The notes: generated by a model from the sequence alone, not told the origin. Counted from the first letter of the stretch, positions 21,141 to 31,005 are shown. The stretch: 45,913 nt of DNA from Allobosea sp. CS1GBMeth4 (GCF_900185715.1 NZ_FYAS01000032.1:1-45913); one strand, 5' to 3'. Translations and numbers: made by a program.

Positions 21141-21760
21141 CCGCCGGCTCGACCTTCTGGCGCGGCGATGCGCCGCTCATCCTCGCCTCGGGCAGCGCGA
21201 CGCGCCGGCAGCTGCTCCAGGCGGCCGCGCTCCCGGTCGAGGCGGTCAGGCCGGTGGTCGACGAACGGGCGATCGAAGCGGATTTCCTCGCCATGGGCGG
21301 ACCGCCCTCCGGCGTTGCCGCGGCTTTGGCCGAGGCCAAGGCCCTCTCGGTGTCGCCGTCGCATGCGGGCCGGGTCGTCCTCGCGGCCGACCAGATGCTG
21401 ACCTGCGAGGGCCGTCCCTTCCACAAGCCCGAGGACGCCGCCGCCGCCCGCCGACAGATCGCGCTACTCGCGGGCCGCCGGCACGAGCTCACCTCGGCTT
21501 TCGTCCTGGCGCGCGACGGGCAGATCATCGGCCGCGGCGCCAGCACCGCGGCCCTCGTGATGCGGGCGCTGACGCCGGCCTTCATCGAGGCCTATGTCGC
21601 CGAGGCCGGTCCGGCTGCGACGGCGAGCGTCGGCGGCTATCAGCTCGAAGGTCTCGGCATTCATCTCTTCGACAGGGTCGAGGGCGACCACTTCACCATT
21701 CTGGGGCTGCCCGTTCTGGACCTGCTCGCCGCCTTGCGCGGCCTTGATCTTCTCGCCTGA
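21137..21760 (+). CDS. Maf-family nucleoside triphosphate pyrophosphatase
   Basis: A 207-residue Maf protein. [16 protein letters not shown] is the N-terminal signature, [11 protein letters not shown] follows, and the catalytic Asp lies in [35 protein letters not shown] is the C-terminal motif. Maf enzymes hydrolyse dTTP/UTP or modified nucleotides such as m7GTP; which applies is not decidable here. The GTG start overlaps the ppsR stop (GTGA), so translation is probably coupled. aroE follows after 19 bases. Confidence 0.92.
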   Translation: MTAGSTFWRGDAPLILASGSATRRQLLQAAALPVEAVRPVVDERAIEADFLAMGGPPSGVAAALAEAKALSVSPSHAGRVVLAADQMLTCEGRPFHKPEDAAAARRQIALLAGRRHELTSAFVLARDGQIIGRGASTAALVMRALTPAFIEAYVAEAGPAATASVGGYQLEGLGIHLFDRVEGDHFTILGLPVLDLLAALRGLDLLA

Positions 21761-21779
21761 TTCCGGTTCTCCGATCGTC

Positions 21780-22613
21780 ATGACCAGACGCTGCTTCATC
21801 ATCGGCCACCCGGTCGCGCATTCGCGCTCGCCGCTGATCCATGGCCACTGGCTGTCCGAGCATGGTCTTTCCGGGAGCTATGAGCGGGTCGACGTGGCGC
21901 CCGCCGAGGTGCCCGCCTTCCTCGGGCGCCTGCGCGCCGGCGAGTTCGCCGGCGGCAACGTCACCGTGCCCGACAAGGAGGTCGTGCTGCCGCTGCTCGA
22001 CGAGGTCAGCGACACGGCGCGGGCGATGGGAGCCGCCAATACGCTCTGGATGGAAGGCGGCCGGCTGCATGGCGACAACACCGACGCCTATGGTTTCCTC
22101 GCTCATCTCGATGCCTGCGCATCCGGCTGGCGCGACGGGAGCGGCACGGCGCTGATCCTCGGTGCGGGGGGCGCGGCCCGTGCCGTGGCCTACGGCCTCG
22201 CCGGGCGTGGCGTCGGGCGCATCCGTCTGGTCAATCGCAGCCCGGAGCGCGCGGCCGAGCTGGCGGCGCTGTTTCCGGGAACCGTCGAGGCGCGGTCCTG
22301 GCGGGAGATTCCGGCGCTCGTCGGCGAGAGTGACCTGATCGTCAACACCACCTCCCTCGGCATGCGCGGCCAGCCGCCGCTCGAGATCGACCTCTCGGCC
22401 CTGCGACCCGGGACGATCGTCGACGACATCGTCTACGTTCCCCTGGAGACGCCACTGCTCGCCGAAGCCAGGCGCCGGGGCGGTATTCCGGTCGACGGGC
22501 TCGGCATGCTGCTGCATCAGGCGGTACCCGGCTTCGAGCGCTGGTTCGGCGTCCGTCCGAAGGTGACGGATACGCTGCGGGCGCGGATCGAAGCGGATAT
22601 ACCGGCCGCATGA
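21780..22613 (+). CDS. aroE: Shikimate 5-dehydrogenase
   Basis: A 277-residue NADPH-dependent enzyme of aromatic amino acid synthesis that reduces 3-dehydroshikimate to shikimate. The substrate-binding [11 protein letters not shown] is near the N-terminus, the catalytic Lys in GNVTVPDKE, and the nucleotide-binding loop is [20 protein letters not shown] with [30 protein letters not shown] is the C-terminal signature. The ATG at 21,780 gives the normal length; a longer in-frame start would overlap maf without conserved sequence. Confidence 0.95.
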   Translation: MTRRCFIIGHPVAHSRSPLIHGHWLSEHGLSGSYERVDVAPAEVPAFLGRLRAGEFAGGNVTVPDKEVVLPLLDEVSDTARAMGAANTLWMEGGRLHGDNTDAYGFLAHLDACASGWRDGSGTALILGAGGAARAVAYGLAGRGVGRIRLVNRSPERAAELAALFPGTVEARSWREIPALVGESDLIVNTTSLGMRGQPPLEIDLSALRPGTIVDDIVYVPLETPLLAEARRRGGIPVDGLGMLLHQAVPGFERWFGVRPKVTDTLRARIEADIPAA

Positions 22614-22635
22614 GCGCGATCGCGGAGGCGAAGCG

Positions 22636-23247
22636 ATGACCTTCCTGCTCGGCCTCACCGGTTCGATCGGCATGGGCAAGTCGACGACCTCGGCAATGTT
22701 CCGCGCCGCCGGCGTTCCCGTCCACGATGCCGACCAGACGGTGCACACGCTTTATGCCGGGGCGGCGGCCCGGCCGATCGAGGCTGCCTTCCCCGGAACG
22801 GCGGCGGGTGGCGTGGTCGATCGGGCCAAGCTCGCCGCCGCCGTGCTCGGCCGGCCGGAGGCGCTGGCTGAGCTCGAAGGCATCGTCCATCCCCTGGTGC
22901 GGGCCGCCGAACAGGCCTTCGTGGCGCAGTGTCGCCGTGCAGGAGTGCCGGCTGCCGTGCTCGACGTGCCGCTTCTGCTCGAGACCGGCGGGGAGAGCCG
23001 CTGCGACGCGGTCGTCGTCGTCACCGCGCCCGCCGAGGTCCAGCGCGAGCGCGTCCTCGCCCGCCCGGGCATGACCGACGAGAAGCTCGCCGCGATCCTC
23101 GCCCGCCAGATGCCGGATGCGCAGAAGCGATCCCGCGCCCATTTCCTTGTGGACACCTCGCGCGGGCTCGTGGCCGCGGAGCGCCAGGTCCGCTCTATCC
23201 TGAACGCCGTCGCCGGTCGTTCCGGCCGCGTGGAAAGGGTGGGCTGA
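22636..23247 (+). CDS. coaE: Dephospho-CoA kinase
   Basis: A 203-residue P-loop kinase that performs the last step of coenzyme A synthesis. The P-loop is [28 protein letters not shown] is the second signature and [13 protein letters not shown] the third. A GGAGG ribosome site lies ahead of the ATG. It is fourth in the ppsR-maf-aroE-coaE-dnaQ run and ends one base before dnaQ, so co-transcription is very likely. Confidence 0.95.
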   Translation: MTFLLGLTGSIGMGKSTTSAMFRAAGVPVHDADQTVHTLYAGAAARPIEAAFPGTAAGGVVDRAKLAAAVLGRPEALAELEGIVHPLVRAAEQAFVAQCRRAGVPAAVLDVPLLLETGGESRCDAVVVVTAPAEVQRERVLARPGMTDEKLAAILARQMPDAQKRSRAHFLVDTSRGLVAAERQVRSILNAVAGRSGRVERVG

Positions 23248-23248
23248 C

Positions 23249-23956
23249 ATGCGCGAGATCGTCCTCGACACCGAGACCACCGGCGTCGAAGCGCTGAAGG
23301 GCGACCGCATCGTCGAGATCGGCTGCGTCGAATTGCTCAACCATTGCCCGACCGGCCGCAATTTCCACGTCTACATCAATCCTGAGCGCGCCATGTCCGA
23401 CGGCGCCTTCCAGGTGCACGGCCTCTCCGATGCCTTCCTCTCCGACAAGCCGGTCTTCGCCGCGGTCGCCGGCGAGTTCATGGCCTTCATCGAGGATGCG
23501 CGGCTGGTCATCCACAACGCTGCCTTCGATGTCGGCTTCCTCAACATGGAATTCGGCCGTCTCGGCCTGCCTTCGATCGTGCCGGCCCGCGTCGTCGATA
23601 CGCTCGCCATGGCCAGGCGCAAGCATCCCGGGGCCGGCAACAGCCTGGACGCGCTCTGCGCCCGCTACGGCATCGACAACAGCCGCCGCACCAGGCACGG
23701 CGCGCTTCTCGACGCCGAGATCCTGGCCGAGGTCTATATCGAGCTGATCGGCGGCAAGCAGGCCAGCCTCGGCCTCGGCACCGCCGTCGTCGGCAAGCCC
23801 GGCCTCGGCATCGCCGTCGCGATCGAGCGACCGGTTCGCCAGCGCCCGCTCGCGTCGCGTCTCACGCCGGAGGAGCGGGCCGCCCACGAGGCCTTCGTGA
23901 TGAAGCTCAAGGGCCCGCTCTGGCGCGGCTATCTCGGCCTGCCCGAGGAGGCGTAG
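23249..23956 (+). CDS. dnaQ: DNA polymerase III subunit epsilon (proofreading exonuclease)
   Basis: A 235-residue DEDDh exonuclease. Exo I is LDTETTG (Asp7, Glu9), Exo II is IHNAAFDVGFLNMEF and Exo III is RHGALLDAEILAEVY with the His and Asp of the active site. GGKQASLGL just after the exonuclease domain resembles the beta-clamp-binding motif of epsilon. A C-terminal tail for contact with the alpha subunit follows. It removes misincorporated bases at the replication fork and is the last gene of the operon. Confidence 0.95.
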   Translation: MREIVLDTETTGVEALKGDRIVEIGCVELLNHCPTGRNFHVYINPERAMSDGAFQVHGLSDAFLSDKPVFAAVAGEFMAFIEDARLVIHNAAFDVGFLNMEFGRLGLPSIVPARVVDTLAMARRKHPGAGNSLDALCARYGIDNSRRTRHGALLDAEILAEVYIELIGGKQASLGLGTAVVGKPGLGIAVAIERPVRQRPLASRLTPEERAAHEAFVMKLKGPLWRGYLGLPEEA

Positions 23957-23970
23957 GCCGGCCGCCGGCC

Positions 23971-24711
23971 CTACCCGCCGCGTTTCCGGCTCGCCCGGCG
24001 CGAGAGCATGTTCAGCCCCTCGATCAGGGCCGAGAACGCCATGGCGGCGTAGATGTAGCCCTTCGGGATATGGGCGCCGAAGCCTTCGCCGATCAGCGTG
24101 CCGCCGATCATCAGCAGGAAGCCGAGCGCCAGCATCACGATCGTCGGGTTCCTGTCGATGAAGCGCGCCAGCGGATCGGCCGCGAGCAGCATCACCAGCA
24201 CGGCGACGATCACCGCGATCACCATTACCGGCACGTGTTCGGTCATGCCGACGGCGGTGATGATGCTGTCGATCGAGAAGACGAGGTCGAGCAGCAGGAT
24301 CTGCACGATCACGCCGCCGAAGGTCACGGCTGCGGCCCCCGTGTCGAACATGTCGGGTCCGTGACCGGGGTCGACCTTGTGATGGATCTCCTTGGTCGCC
24401 TTCCAGACCAGGAACAGGCCACCGGCGATCAGGATGATGTCGCGCCAGGAGAAGGCCTTGCCGAAGACCGAGAATACCGGTGTGGTGAGCTGCACGATGA
24501 AGGCGACGGTCGAGAGCAGGCCGAGGCGCAGGATCAGCGCCAGCCCGATGCCGATCCTGCGGCCGCGCGCCCGCTGATGCGCCGGCAGCTTGTTGGTCAG
24601 GATCGAGATGAAGATGAGGTTGTCGATGCCGAGGACGACTTCCATGGCGATCAGGGCGCCGAGCGCCGCCCATACGGTCGGGTCGGCGGCGAGCGTCATA
24701 AGGGCGTCCAT
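23971..24711 (-). CDS. TerC-family integral membrane protein
   Basis: A 246-residue protein with about seven membrane segments. The two conserved acidic repeats are [15 protein letters not shown] near the N-terminus and [15 protein letters not shown] in the middle, typical of Ter[15 protein letters not shown] and the C-terminal [18 protein letters not shown] are also family-like. TerC members are linked to tellurium resistance and, more recently, to manganese export to exoenzymes; substrate here is unknown. No tellurite genes are nearby. Confidence 0.9.
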   Translation of the reverse strand: MDALMTLAADPTVWAALGALIAMEVVLGIDNLIFISILTNKLPAHQRARGRRIGIGLALILRLGLLSTVAFIVQLTTPVFSVFGKAFSWRDIILIAGGLFLVWKATKEIHHKVDPGHGPDMFDTGAAAVTFGGVIVQILLLDLVFSIDSIITAVGMTEHVPVMVIAVIVAVLVMLLAADPLARFIDRNPTIVMLALGFLLMIGGTLIGEGFGAHIPKGYIYAAMAFSALIEGLNMLSRRASRKRGG

Positions 24712-24817
24712 GGATCCGTCACCTCGCTGGGTCGGCGCGCCGGGATGGGCGCCTCTGGCGAGGTCGAGATGGAAAGCGCCGGGCCGGTTCGCAAGCGCCC
24801 GCGCAAATCAACAATGA

Positions 24818-24839
24818 AAAGAGCCCCGGAGGGCTCTTT
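24818..24839 (-). terminator. Rho-independent terminator of secB
   Basis: The stem AAAGAGCCC (24,818-24,826)/GGGCTCTTT (24,831-24,839) closes a CGGA loop. On the minus strand it ends in a short U-run and lies 25 bases beyond the secB stop, separating it from terC. Confidence 0.85.
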
Positions 24840-24864
24840 CCCGTCTCTCGTGCTGGCCGTGCCT

Positions 24865-25359
24865 TCAGGCGTTCGGGGCGCCCTGCGTCTGCATCTCCTC
24901 GAGCCGCTGACGATAGAGCTGGGCGAAATCGATCGGGTCGATATAGAGCGGCGGGAAGCCGCCATTGCGCACGGCGTCGGCGACGATCGCCCGCGCGAAC
25001 GGAAACAGCAGACGCGGGCAGTCGATCATCACGACCGCGTGCAGCTGCTCCTGCGGCACGCCCAGGATGCGGAAGACGCCGGCATAGCTCAGCTCGAAGG
25101 CGAACAGCGTCTCGTCGTTCAGCGTCGCCTTGCCTTCGAGCGTCAGGATCGTCTCGAAATCGCTCTCGCCGAGCGCATTGGCGTGCACATTGACCTGAAG
25201 GCCGATTTGCGGGCCGCCCTGCGGCTGCTGCTGCTGGATCAGCGAGCGCGGCGCGTTCGGGTTCTCGAAGGAGAAATCCTTGATGTACTGGATCAGCGTG
25301 TTGAGGCTGGGCCCCTGCTGGTTGCCGGCGCCGGCGCCGTTGCCGTTTTCGTTGGCCAT
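24865..25359 (-). CDS. secB: Protein-export chaperone SecB
   Basis: A 164-residue tetrameric chaperone that keeps preproteins unfolded and delivers them to SecA. Conserved stretches are [15 protein letters not shown] near the N-terminus, [13 protein letters not shown] and [21 protein letters not shown] start at the ATG 25,357-25,359 (MANENGNG); in-frame ATGs just upstream (M-M-G-P-M) cannot be excluded. It is divergent from timA across 252 bases. That gap has no further ORF; it should contain both promoters, though I cannot assign them. Confidence 0.95.
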   Translation of the reverse strand: MANENGNGAGAGNQQGPSLNTLIQYIKDFSFENPNAPRSLIQQQQPQGGPQIGLQVNVHANALGESDFETILTLEGKATLNDETLFAFELSYAGVFRILGVPQEQLHAVVMIDCPRLLFPFARAIVADAVRNGGFPPLYIDPIDFAQLYRQRLEEMQTQGAPNA

Positions 25360-25611
25360 CGGTCCCATCATTGTCTGTACAAAACCATCGGGAAATTCCG
25401 TGCCATGGCCGGAACTGCCCGGCAAGGCGGCAGCGCCGGGCTCGCGTCGGCTATCATGGCGGCGGGGCTGGCACAAGCGAAGCGACCTTCGGTGCCCTTG
25501 TCGCCGGCCGGGGGTGGATGTTACGAGCCTGCGTCACCATATCCGTCCGATGACGGGCGCCGGAAGCGCGCCCGCGCGGGAACGAGATTTCGAGGTTCGG
25601 ATCAGCCGGCG

Positions 25612-26331
25612 ATGCAGAATTTCGATATGACGACCCTGGTCTTCCTGGCCCTGGCCGTTTTCGTCGCCTGGAAGCTGCGCTCGGTCCTGGGCCAGAAGAC
25701 CGGGCACGAGAAGCCGCCGGTCGATCCCTTCGCGCGCCGCGAGGCTCCGCCTCTGCGGCCCGAACAGCCGGCGAATGGCGAGCGCCGCGACAATGTCATC
25801 CGCCTGCCGGGCGCCGCCAACGACGCCGCGACGCCGGCCGATGCCGAACGCTGGAAGGACATCGCTGAACCGGGCTCGCCGATCGCCGTCGGACTGGACG
25901 CCATCGCGCGCCAGGAGCAGCGCTTCGATCCGCAGAGCTTCCTCGCCGGGGCGAAATCGGCCTATGAGACCATCGTCACCGCCTTCGCCCGCGGCGACCG
26001 CAAGACCCTGAAGGGACTGCTCGCCAAGGAGGTCTATGAAGGCTTCGAGCAGGCGATCGCGGAGCGCGAGAAGCGCGGCGAGAAGGCGGAATCCAATTTC
26101 GTCTCGATCGACAAGGCCGAGATCGCCGCAGTCGACGTCAAGGGCAAGACCGCTCAGGTCACCATCGCCTTCGTCTCGCAGCTGATCAGCGTGGTCCGCG
26201 ACGCGCAGGGCAATGTCGTCGACGGCAGCGCCGACGCGGTCTCCGAGGTCAACGACGTCTGGACCTTCTCGCGCCAGCTCGGCAGCCGCGATCCGAACTG
26301 GCTGCTCGTCGCCACCGAATCGGCGGCGTGA
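25612..26331 (+). CDS. Tim44/TimA-family membrane-anchored protein
   Basis: A 239-residue protein with a single N-terminal membrane segment (MTTLVFLALAVFVAWKLRSV), a charged linker, and a Tim44-like C-terminal domain (YETIVTAFARGDRKTLKGLL, then VYEGFEQAIAEREKRGEKAE). The bacterial homologue TimA of the mitochondrial Tim44 import adaptor is restricted mainly to alphaproteobacteria. ATGs at 25,612 and 25,627 are both possible starts. It overlaps mltA by four bases (GTGA). The facing position of secB hints at a link to protein export, which is an inference. Confidence 0.87.
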   Translation: MQNFDMTTLVFLALAVFVAWKLRSVLGQKTGHEKPPVDPFARREAPPLRPEQPANGERRDNVIRLPGAANDAATPADAERWKDIAEPGSPIAVGLDAIARQEQRFDPQSFLAGAKSAYETIVTAFARGDRKTLKGLLAKEVYEGFEQAIAEREKRGEKAESNFVSIDKAEIAAVDVKGKTAQVTIAFVSQLISVVRDAQGNVVDGSADAVSEVNDVWTFSRQLGSRDPNWLLVATESAA

Positions 26332-27506
26332 TACGTGCCGCCGGTCTCGTTCTGGGGCTCTTCGTTCCTGGAGTCCTGGCCGCAGGCCTGTCGATGACGG
26401 ACGCCAGCGCCTCCTCACCGCCCTTGCCGCCGGGCGCCCGGGCCGAGCCCGTGGCGCCCGCTGCGCTCGCTGGCTGGAGCGGAGACGACCAGCTCGCGGT
26501 CCTCGCCCTGTTCGCCGAGGGCTGCGAGACCGACCCGCCGCTGCGCCAGGGCCTCGCGCCGCCGTCCGGCCTGCCGGGGCTTTGCGCGAAGGCGGCCGCC
26601 CTGCTCGCCGCCGGCGCGCCGGACAGAAGCGCTGCCCGCCGCTTCTTCGAGGACAATTTCGGCTTCTGGCGCATCCGTCCGGCCGGCGCCGAACGCGGCT
26701 TCATGACTGGTTACTTCGAGCCGGAATTCGAAGGCTCGCCGACGCGCTCCGAGGCCTTCCCGACGCCGCTCTATGGCCGTCCCGCCGATCTGGTGACCAA
26801 GATGCCGGGCGACGACTGGCCCGGACTCGACCCGAGCCTCAGCGCAGCGCGCCGAACGGCGGAAGGGCTCGAGCCGTTCCCGGACCGGATGGCGATCGAG
26901 GAAGGCGCGCTCGCCGGGCAGGGGCTGGAAATCCTCTGGCTGCGCGATCCGGTCGACCGTTTCGTGCTGCAGGTCCAGGGCTCGGGCAGGATCCGCCTGC
27001 CGGACGGCAAGGTGACGCGCCTCGTCTATTCCGGCCGCAACGGCCACCCCTACACCTCGCTCGGGCGCGAGCTCAGCCGCCGCGAGAACATCCCGCCCGA
27101 GCAGATGACGATGGACCGGCTGATCGCCCGGCTGAAGGCCGATGCCGGCTTCGCTCGCGGGCTGATCCGGCTCAACCGCTCCTTTGTCTTCTTCGCGCGC
27201 AAGGACGACCTGCCGGCCGAATCCGGCCCGATCGGCGGGGCTGGGCTGCCGCTGACGCCGCTGCGCAGCATCGCGGTCGACCGCTCGCACTGGCCCTATG
27301 GCATGCCGGCGTGGATCGAGGCCGAGATTCCCGACGGCAAGGGCGGCAGCGAGAGGCTGGCCCGGCTCATGCTGGCGCAGGACACCGGAAGCGCGATCGT
27401 CGGCCCGGCCAGGGTCGATCTCTTCATCGGCTCCGGCGCCGAGGCAGGCCATCGTGCCGGGCTGATCCGCCACGCCGTCGACTTCGTCGTGCTCTGGCCA
27501 CGTTGA
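26328..27506 (+). CDS. mltA: Membrane-bound lytic murein transglycosylase A (MltA)
   Basis: A 392-residue peptidoglycan-cleaving enzyme. An N-terminal signal (MIRAAGLVLGLFVPGVLAAG) precedes the MltA domain with GYFEPEFEGS and LQVQGSGRIRL. The C-terminal 3D domain is LMLAQDTGSAIVGPARVDLF, with the catalytic-type Asp, then GSG. Unlike E. coli MltA there is no lipobox cysteine, so it is probably periplasmic or loosely anchored. The start is a GTG overlapping the timA stop. smr follows after three bases. Confidence 0.93.
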   Translation: MIRAAGLVLGLFVPGVLAAGLSMTDASASSPPLPPGARAEPVAPAALAGWSGDDQLAVLALFAEGCETDPPLRQGLAPPSGLPGLCAKAAALLAAGAPDRSAARRFFEDNFGFWRIRPAGAERGFMTGYFEPEFEGSPTRSEAFPTPLYGRPADLVTKMPGDDWPGLDPSLSAARRTAEGLEPFPDRMAIEEGALAGQGLEILWLRDPVDRFVLQVQGSGRIRLPDGKVTRLVYSGRNGHPYTSLGRELSRRENIPPEQMTMDRLIARLKADAGFARGLIRLNRSFVFFARKDDLPAESGPIGGAGLPLTPLRSIAVDRSHWPYGMPAWIEAEIPDGKGGSERLARLMLAQDTGSAIVGPARVDLFIGSGAEAGHRAGLIRHAVDFVVLWPR

Positions 27507-27509
27507 GCC

Positions 27510-28070
27510 ATGCGTCGGCGCGGCAAGCTCCTCTCGGAGGCGGAACTGGCGCTGTGGCGCCAGGTCGCCCGCACCGTCACGCCATTGCCGGGGCGTCCGC
27601 CGACCGAACCCGAGGACGCGGCGGAGCCTGCGTCGCCCGCCGCGGCTGCGCCGAAGACCCAGCCGGCCCCGGTTTCCGGGTCCGCCCAACCCTCCGGCAG
27701 GCCCGCGCCGCCGCCGCTCGTCCCGCTCGAGCGGCGCATGCGCACCCAGCTGCGTCGCGGCCGCCAGGGCGTCGAGGCGGTGATCGACCTGCATGGCCTG
27801 CGCCAGGACGAGGCGCATTCGGCCTTGCGCGGCTTCCTGCGCCTGCAGCAGCAACGCGGCGCGAAACTGGTGCTGGTGGTGACCGGCAAGGGTATCGCCG
27901 GCGATACCGGCTATGGCGAGGAGCGCGGCATCCTGCGCCGCAACGTCCCGCACTGGCTGCGTCTGCCGGACCTGCGCCCGCTGGTGCTGGGCTTCGACGA
28001 GGCCGAGCAGCGCCATGGCGGGGCCGGCGCGCTCTATATCCGCCTGCGCCGCAGCCGGGAGACCGGTTGA
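27510..28070 (+). CDS. Smr-domain protein
   Basis: A 186-residue protein. About 85 residues of Pro/Ala-rich, probably disordered sequence lead to a C-terminal Smr (MutS2-like) domain with VIDLHGLRQDEAHSAL, VVTGKG, the RNVPHWL stretch and the terminal HGGAGALYIRLRR. Stand-alone Smr domains act as nucleases or ribosome-rescue RNA cleavers in some bacteria; the role here is not known. It is between mltA and the xre gene, overlapping the latter by one base, in a conserved rhizobial-order cluster. Confidence 0.9.
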   Translation: MRRRGKLLSEAELALWRQVARTVTPLPGRPPTEPEDAAEPASPAAAAPKTQPAPVSGSAQPSGRPAPPPLVPLERRMRTQLRRGRQGVEAVIDLHGLRQDEAHSALRGFLRLQQQRGAKLVLVVTGKGIAGDTGYGEERGILRRNVPHWLRLPDLRPLVLGFDEAEQRHGGAGALYIRLRRSRETG

Positions 28071-28444
28071 TGACCCCTTTCGGCCGCCGCGTCCGCGAAT
28101 TGCGCGCCGCCCGCGGCGTCACCCTGGCGCAGATGGCGCAGGCGCTCGGCGTCACCCCGGCCTATCTCTCGGCACTCGAGCACGGCAAGCGCGGCCAGCC
28201 CACCTTCACCCTGGTTCAGGGTGCGATCCATCTGCTCGGCGTGATCTGGGACGAGGCCGACGAGCTGATCCGCCTCGCCGAGCTGTCGCATCCACGCGTC
28301 GTGGTCGACACGGCCGGTCTGGAGCCGGAGGCCACCCTCTTCGCCAACCGGCTGGCCCATGAGGTGCAATGGCTCGGCCCGTCCGATCTCGCCGCGCTGA
28401 CCTCGATCCTCGACAGCGCCGCGCGCCGCCGCGGCAGCGCTTGA
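28070..28444 (+). CDS. XRE-family helix-turn-helix regulator
   Basis: A 124-residue protein. The helix-turn-helix covers roughly residues 5-60: FGRRVRELRAARGVTLAQMA, then LGVTPAYLSALEHGKRGQPT. A short C-terminal region without known domain follows. The ATG overlaps the smr stop by one base (TGATG). Its position at the end of timA-mltA-smr is conserved in relatives, where gyrB often follows; here a PfkB kinase follows instead. Targets are not known to me. Confidence 0.88.
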   Translation: MTPFGRRVRELRAARGVTLAQMAQALGVTPAYLSALEHGKRGQPTFTLVQGAIHLLGVIWDEADELIRLAELSHPRVVVDTAGLEPEATLFANRLAHEVQWLGPSDLAALTSILDSAARRRGSA

Positions 28445-28499
28445 CCACAGCGCCGGGCAAATGCGAAACGCCGCCATCCTCCCATCACGGACCCCTTCA

Positions 28500-29498
28500 A
28501 TGACCTCCAAGCGCTATGACGTGCTCGCCTTGGGCAATGCCATCGTCGACGTCTTCGCCTCGGCGGAGGAAGATTTCCTCGTCGCCCACGGGCTCGCCAA
28601 GGGCGCGATGATGCTGATCGACGAGGCGAGGGCCGAGCTGCTCTACGGCGCGATGGGGCCGGGCAAATACGTTTCGGGAGGATCGGCGGCGAACACGGCC
28701 GCGGGCCTGGCCTCCTTCGGCGGGCGCAGCGCCTTCATCGGCAAGGTCAAGGCCGACGAACTCGGCAGGCTCTATCGCCATGACCTGACCTCGCAGGGCG
28801 TCGCCTTCGACACGGCGGCCGCGAGCGAGGGCCCGGCCACCGCGCGCTCCTTCATCATCGTCACCCCCGACGGCGAGCGCACGATGAACACCTATCTCGG
28901 CGCCTGCCAGGGCCTGACGCCCGCCGATGTCGACGCGGCGACGGCCGAGAACGCCGACATCGTCTATCTGGAAGGCTATCTCTGGGATCCGCCCGCGGCC
29001 AAGGACGCCTTCCGCAAGGCGTCGGAGCTCGCCCACAAGGCTGGCGGCCGCGTCGCCATCACCCTGTCCGATTCCTTCTGCGTCGACCGTTATCGCGACG
29101 AGTTCCTCGGCCTGGTGCGCAACGGCCTGGTCGACCTCGTCTTCGCCAACGAGCACGAGCTCAAGAGCCTCTATCAGAGCTCGGATTTCGACACGGCGCT
29201 GGCGGCGCTGCGGGCCGAGAACGTCCTCGCCGTGGTTACCCGCTCGGAGAACGGCGCGCTGGCGCTGACGCCGGACGGCGTCGTGGCCGAGCCGGTCTTC
29301 CCGGTCGAGCGCGTGGTCGACGCGACCGGCGCCGGCGATCTCTTCGCCGCCGGTTTCCTGCACGGCCTGACCTCGGGGCGCGAGGTCCGCGACTGCCTGC
29401 GGCTCGGCGCGCTTGCCGCGGCGGAGGTCATCAGCCATGTCGGTGCGCGCCCGGACGTCAGCCTGAAGACGCTCGCGGGCAATAACGGCCTGCTCTGA
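28500..29498 (+). CDS. PfkB-family carbohydrate/nucleoside kinase (adenosine kinase-like)
   Basis: A 332-residue ribokinase-fold enzyme. The N-terminal YDVLALGNAIVDVFA and GGSAANTAAGLASFGGR are substrate-side motifs; DATGAGDLFAAGFLHGL near the C-terminus is PfkB signature 2, with the catalytic Asp and anion hole. Bacterial homologues in this clade are usually called adenosine kinase, but sugar substrates cannot be excluded. An upstream in-frame ATG (28,461) would add 13 non-conserved residues. It converges with hemA across 16 bases. Confidence 0.88.
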   Translation: MTSKRYDVLALGNAIVDVFASAEEDFLVAHGLAKGAMMLIDEARAELLYGAMGPGKYVSGGSAANTAAGLASFGGRSAFIGKVKADELGRLYRHDLTSQGVAFDTAAASEGPATARSFIIVTPDGERTMNTYLGACQGLTPADVDAATAENADIVYLEGYLWDPPAAKDAFRKASELAHKAGGRVAITLSDSFCVDRYRDEFLGLVRNGLVDLVFANEHELKSLYQSSDFDTALAALRAENVLAVVTRSENGALALTPDGVVAEPVFPVERVVDATGAGDLFAAGFLHGLTSGREVRDCLRLGALAAAEVISHVGARPDVSLKTLAGNNGLL

Positions 29499-29514
29499 GG
29501 GCGGGGCGGCCGGT

Positions 29515-30726
29515 TCAGGCCGCCCGCTGCAGCCCGGCCGCGCTCCAGATCTCGCTGAGCGCGCCGACCAGCGCGGCGATGTCGGCGTCCGAATGCAGCG
29601 GCGTCGGCGTGATCCGCAGCCGCTCGCTGCCGCGCGCCACCGTCGGGTAGTTGATCGGCTGGACGTAGATCGCAAAGCGCTCCAGCAATTCGTCGCTGAT
29701 CCGCTTGCACAGGGCCGCATCGCCGACCATCACCGGCACGATATGGCTGGGATTGGGCAGATGCGGGATGCCGGCCTGGTCGAGCTGACGGCGCAGGCTC
29801 CGCACCCGGTCCTGCTGGCCCTCGCGCTCGGCCGCGCTCGTCTTGAGGTGGCGGATCGCGGCGAGCGCGCCGGCGGCGAGCGCCGGCGGCAGCGAGCTCG
29901 AGAAGATGAAGCCGGAGGCGAAGCTGCGGATGAAGTCGCACAGCGCCGTCGAGCCGGTGACGTAGCCGCCCATCACGCCGAAGGCCTTGGCGAGCGTGCC
30001 CTCGATCAGGTCGAGCCGATGGGCGAGCCCGTCGCGCTCGCTGACCCCGCCGCCGCGCGGGCCATAGAGCCCGACGGCGTGGACCTCGTCGATATAGGTC
30101 ATCGCGCCGAACTCGTCGGCGAGATCGCAGAACTCGGCGATCGGCGCGATGTCGCCATCCATCGAATAGACCGACTCGAAGGCGATCAGCTTCGGCCGCG
30201 CCGGGTCGATCGTCTGGAGCTTGCGGCGCAGGTCCCGCGCGTCGTTATGGGCGAAGATGAGCTTGTCCGCCCGCGAATGCCGGATGCCCTCGATCATCGA
30301 GGCGTGGTTGGCGGCATCGGTCAGCACGACGCAGCCCGGAATCCGCGCGGCCAGGGTCGAGAGCGAGGCCCAGTTCGACATGTAGCCGGAATTGAACAGC
30401 AGCGCCGCCTCCTTGCCGTGCAGGTCGGCGAGCTCGCGCTCGAGCAGGACATGGTAGTGATTGGTCCCGGCGATGTTGCGGGTGCCGCCGGCGCCGGCGC
30501 CGCAGCTGTCGAGCGCCTCGCGCATCGCGGCGAGCACGGCAGGGTGCTGGCCCATGCCGAGATAGTCGTTCGAGCACCAGACGGTGACCTCGCGCGGGCC
30601 GCCGGGGCCGTGGAAGGCTGCTCGCGGGAAGCGGCCGGCGCAGCGCTCGAGATCGGCGAAGACGCGGTAGCGGCCCTCGGCCTTGAGGCTGTCGAGCTCG
30701 CTGCGGAAAAAGGCTTCGAAATCCAT
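29515..30726 (-). CDS. hemA: 5-aminolevulinate synthase
   Basis: A 403-residue PLP enzyme that condenses glycine and succinyl-CoA, the first step of heme synthesis by the Shemin route used by alphaproteobacteria. Visible marks are [50 protein letters not shown] and Lys247 in [12 protein letters not shown], the Schiff-base lysine. The N-terminus ([20 protein letters not shown]) is typical. It completes the heme set with hemE and hemJ elsewhere in the window. I see no FNR/FixK-type box in the 279-base upstream gap. Confidence 0.96.
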   Translation of the reverse strand: MDFEAFFRSELDSLKAEGRYRVFADLERCAGRFPRAAFHGPGGPREVTVWCSNDYLGMGQHPAVLAAMREALDSCGAGAGGTRNIAGTNHYHVLLERELADLHGKEAALLFNSGYMSNWASLSTLAARIPGCVVLTDAANHASMIEGIRHSRADKLIFAHNDARDLRRKLQTIDPARPKLIAFESVYSMDGDIAPIAEFCDLADEFGAMTYIDEVHAVGLYGPRGGGVSERDGLAHRLDLIEGTLAKAFGVMGGYVTGSTALCDFIRSFASGFIFSSSLPPALAAGALAAIRHLKTSAAEREGQQDRVRSLRRQLDQAGIPHLPNPSHIVPVMVGDAALCKRISDELLERFAIYVQPINYPTVARGSERLRITPTPLHSDADIAALVGALSEIWSAAGLQRAA

Positions 30727-30899
30727 GGTGTGCTCCTGGCGCCACCTTTGAGGGATTGCAGGCAGCTGGTAAAGGCGCGCCGATGTCGCGCCGTGGCGAG
30801 GCCGCGACCGGCTCCTCCTCGCACCAGCTGCGCCGAATCGTGCAAATTGCTTTTCCGGCCGCGGACGGGATTGGGCCTCCCCTTTCGGGAGATGGCCCG

Positions 30900-30946
30900 C
30901 TAGAGCTTGTTCCTGTGGGATGCAGTCTTATGACGGGACCATGCTC
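30900..30946. repeat. Degenerate rhizobial-type palindromic repeat
   Basis: The outer arms GAGCTTGTTCC (from 30,903) and GGGACCATGCTC (to 30,946) match imperfectly in inverted orientation. The GGCCCGCTAGAGC that enters the element also precedes the 36,081 element. It sits between divergent hemA and the ammonia-lyase gene. Confidence 0.5.
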
Positions 30947-30958
30947 GACGTCTTGATC

Positions 30959-30975
30959 TTGCGCAAAGCGCGCAA
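30959..30975. promoter_or_regulatory. Inverted repeat, candidate operator of the ammonia-lyase gene
   Basis: TTGCGC (30,959-30,964) and GCGCAA (30,970-30,975) are perfect inverted 6-mers with a 5-base spacer, 30 bases before the lyase start. The regulator is unknown. Confidence 0.4.
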
Positions 30976-31005
30976 GGCCGGCGGCACAGCTGACGAGGAC
31001 AGGCC

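Noticed and set aside
23953..23974. Hairpin GTAGGCCGG/CCGGCCCTAC between dnaQ and terC as a terminator
   Set aside because: The stem has a bulge and there is no U-run on either strand, so I do not call it a terminator.
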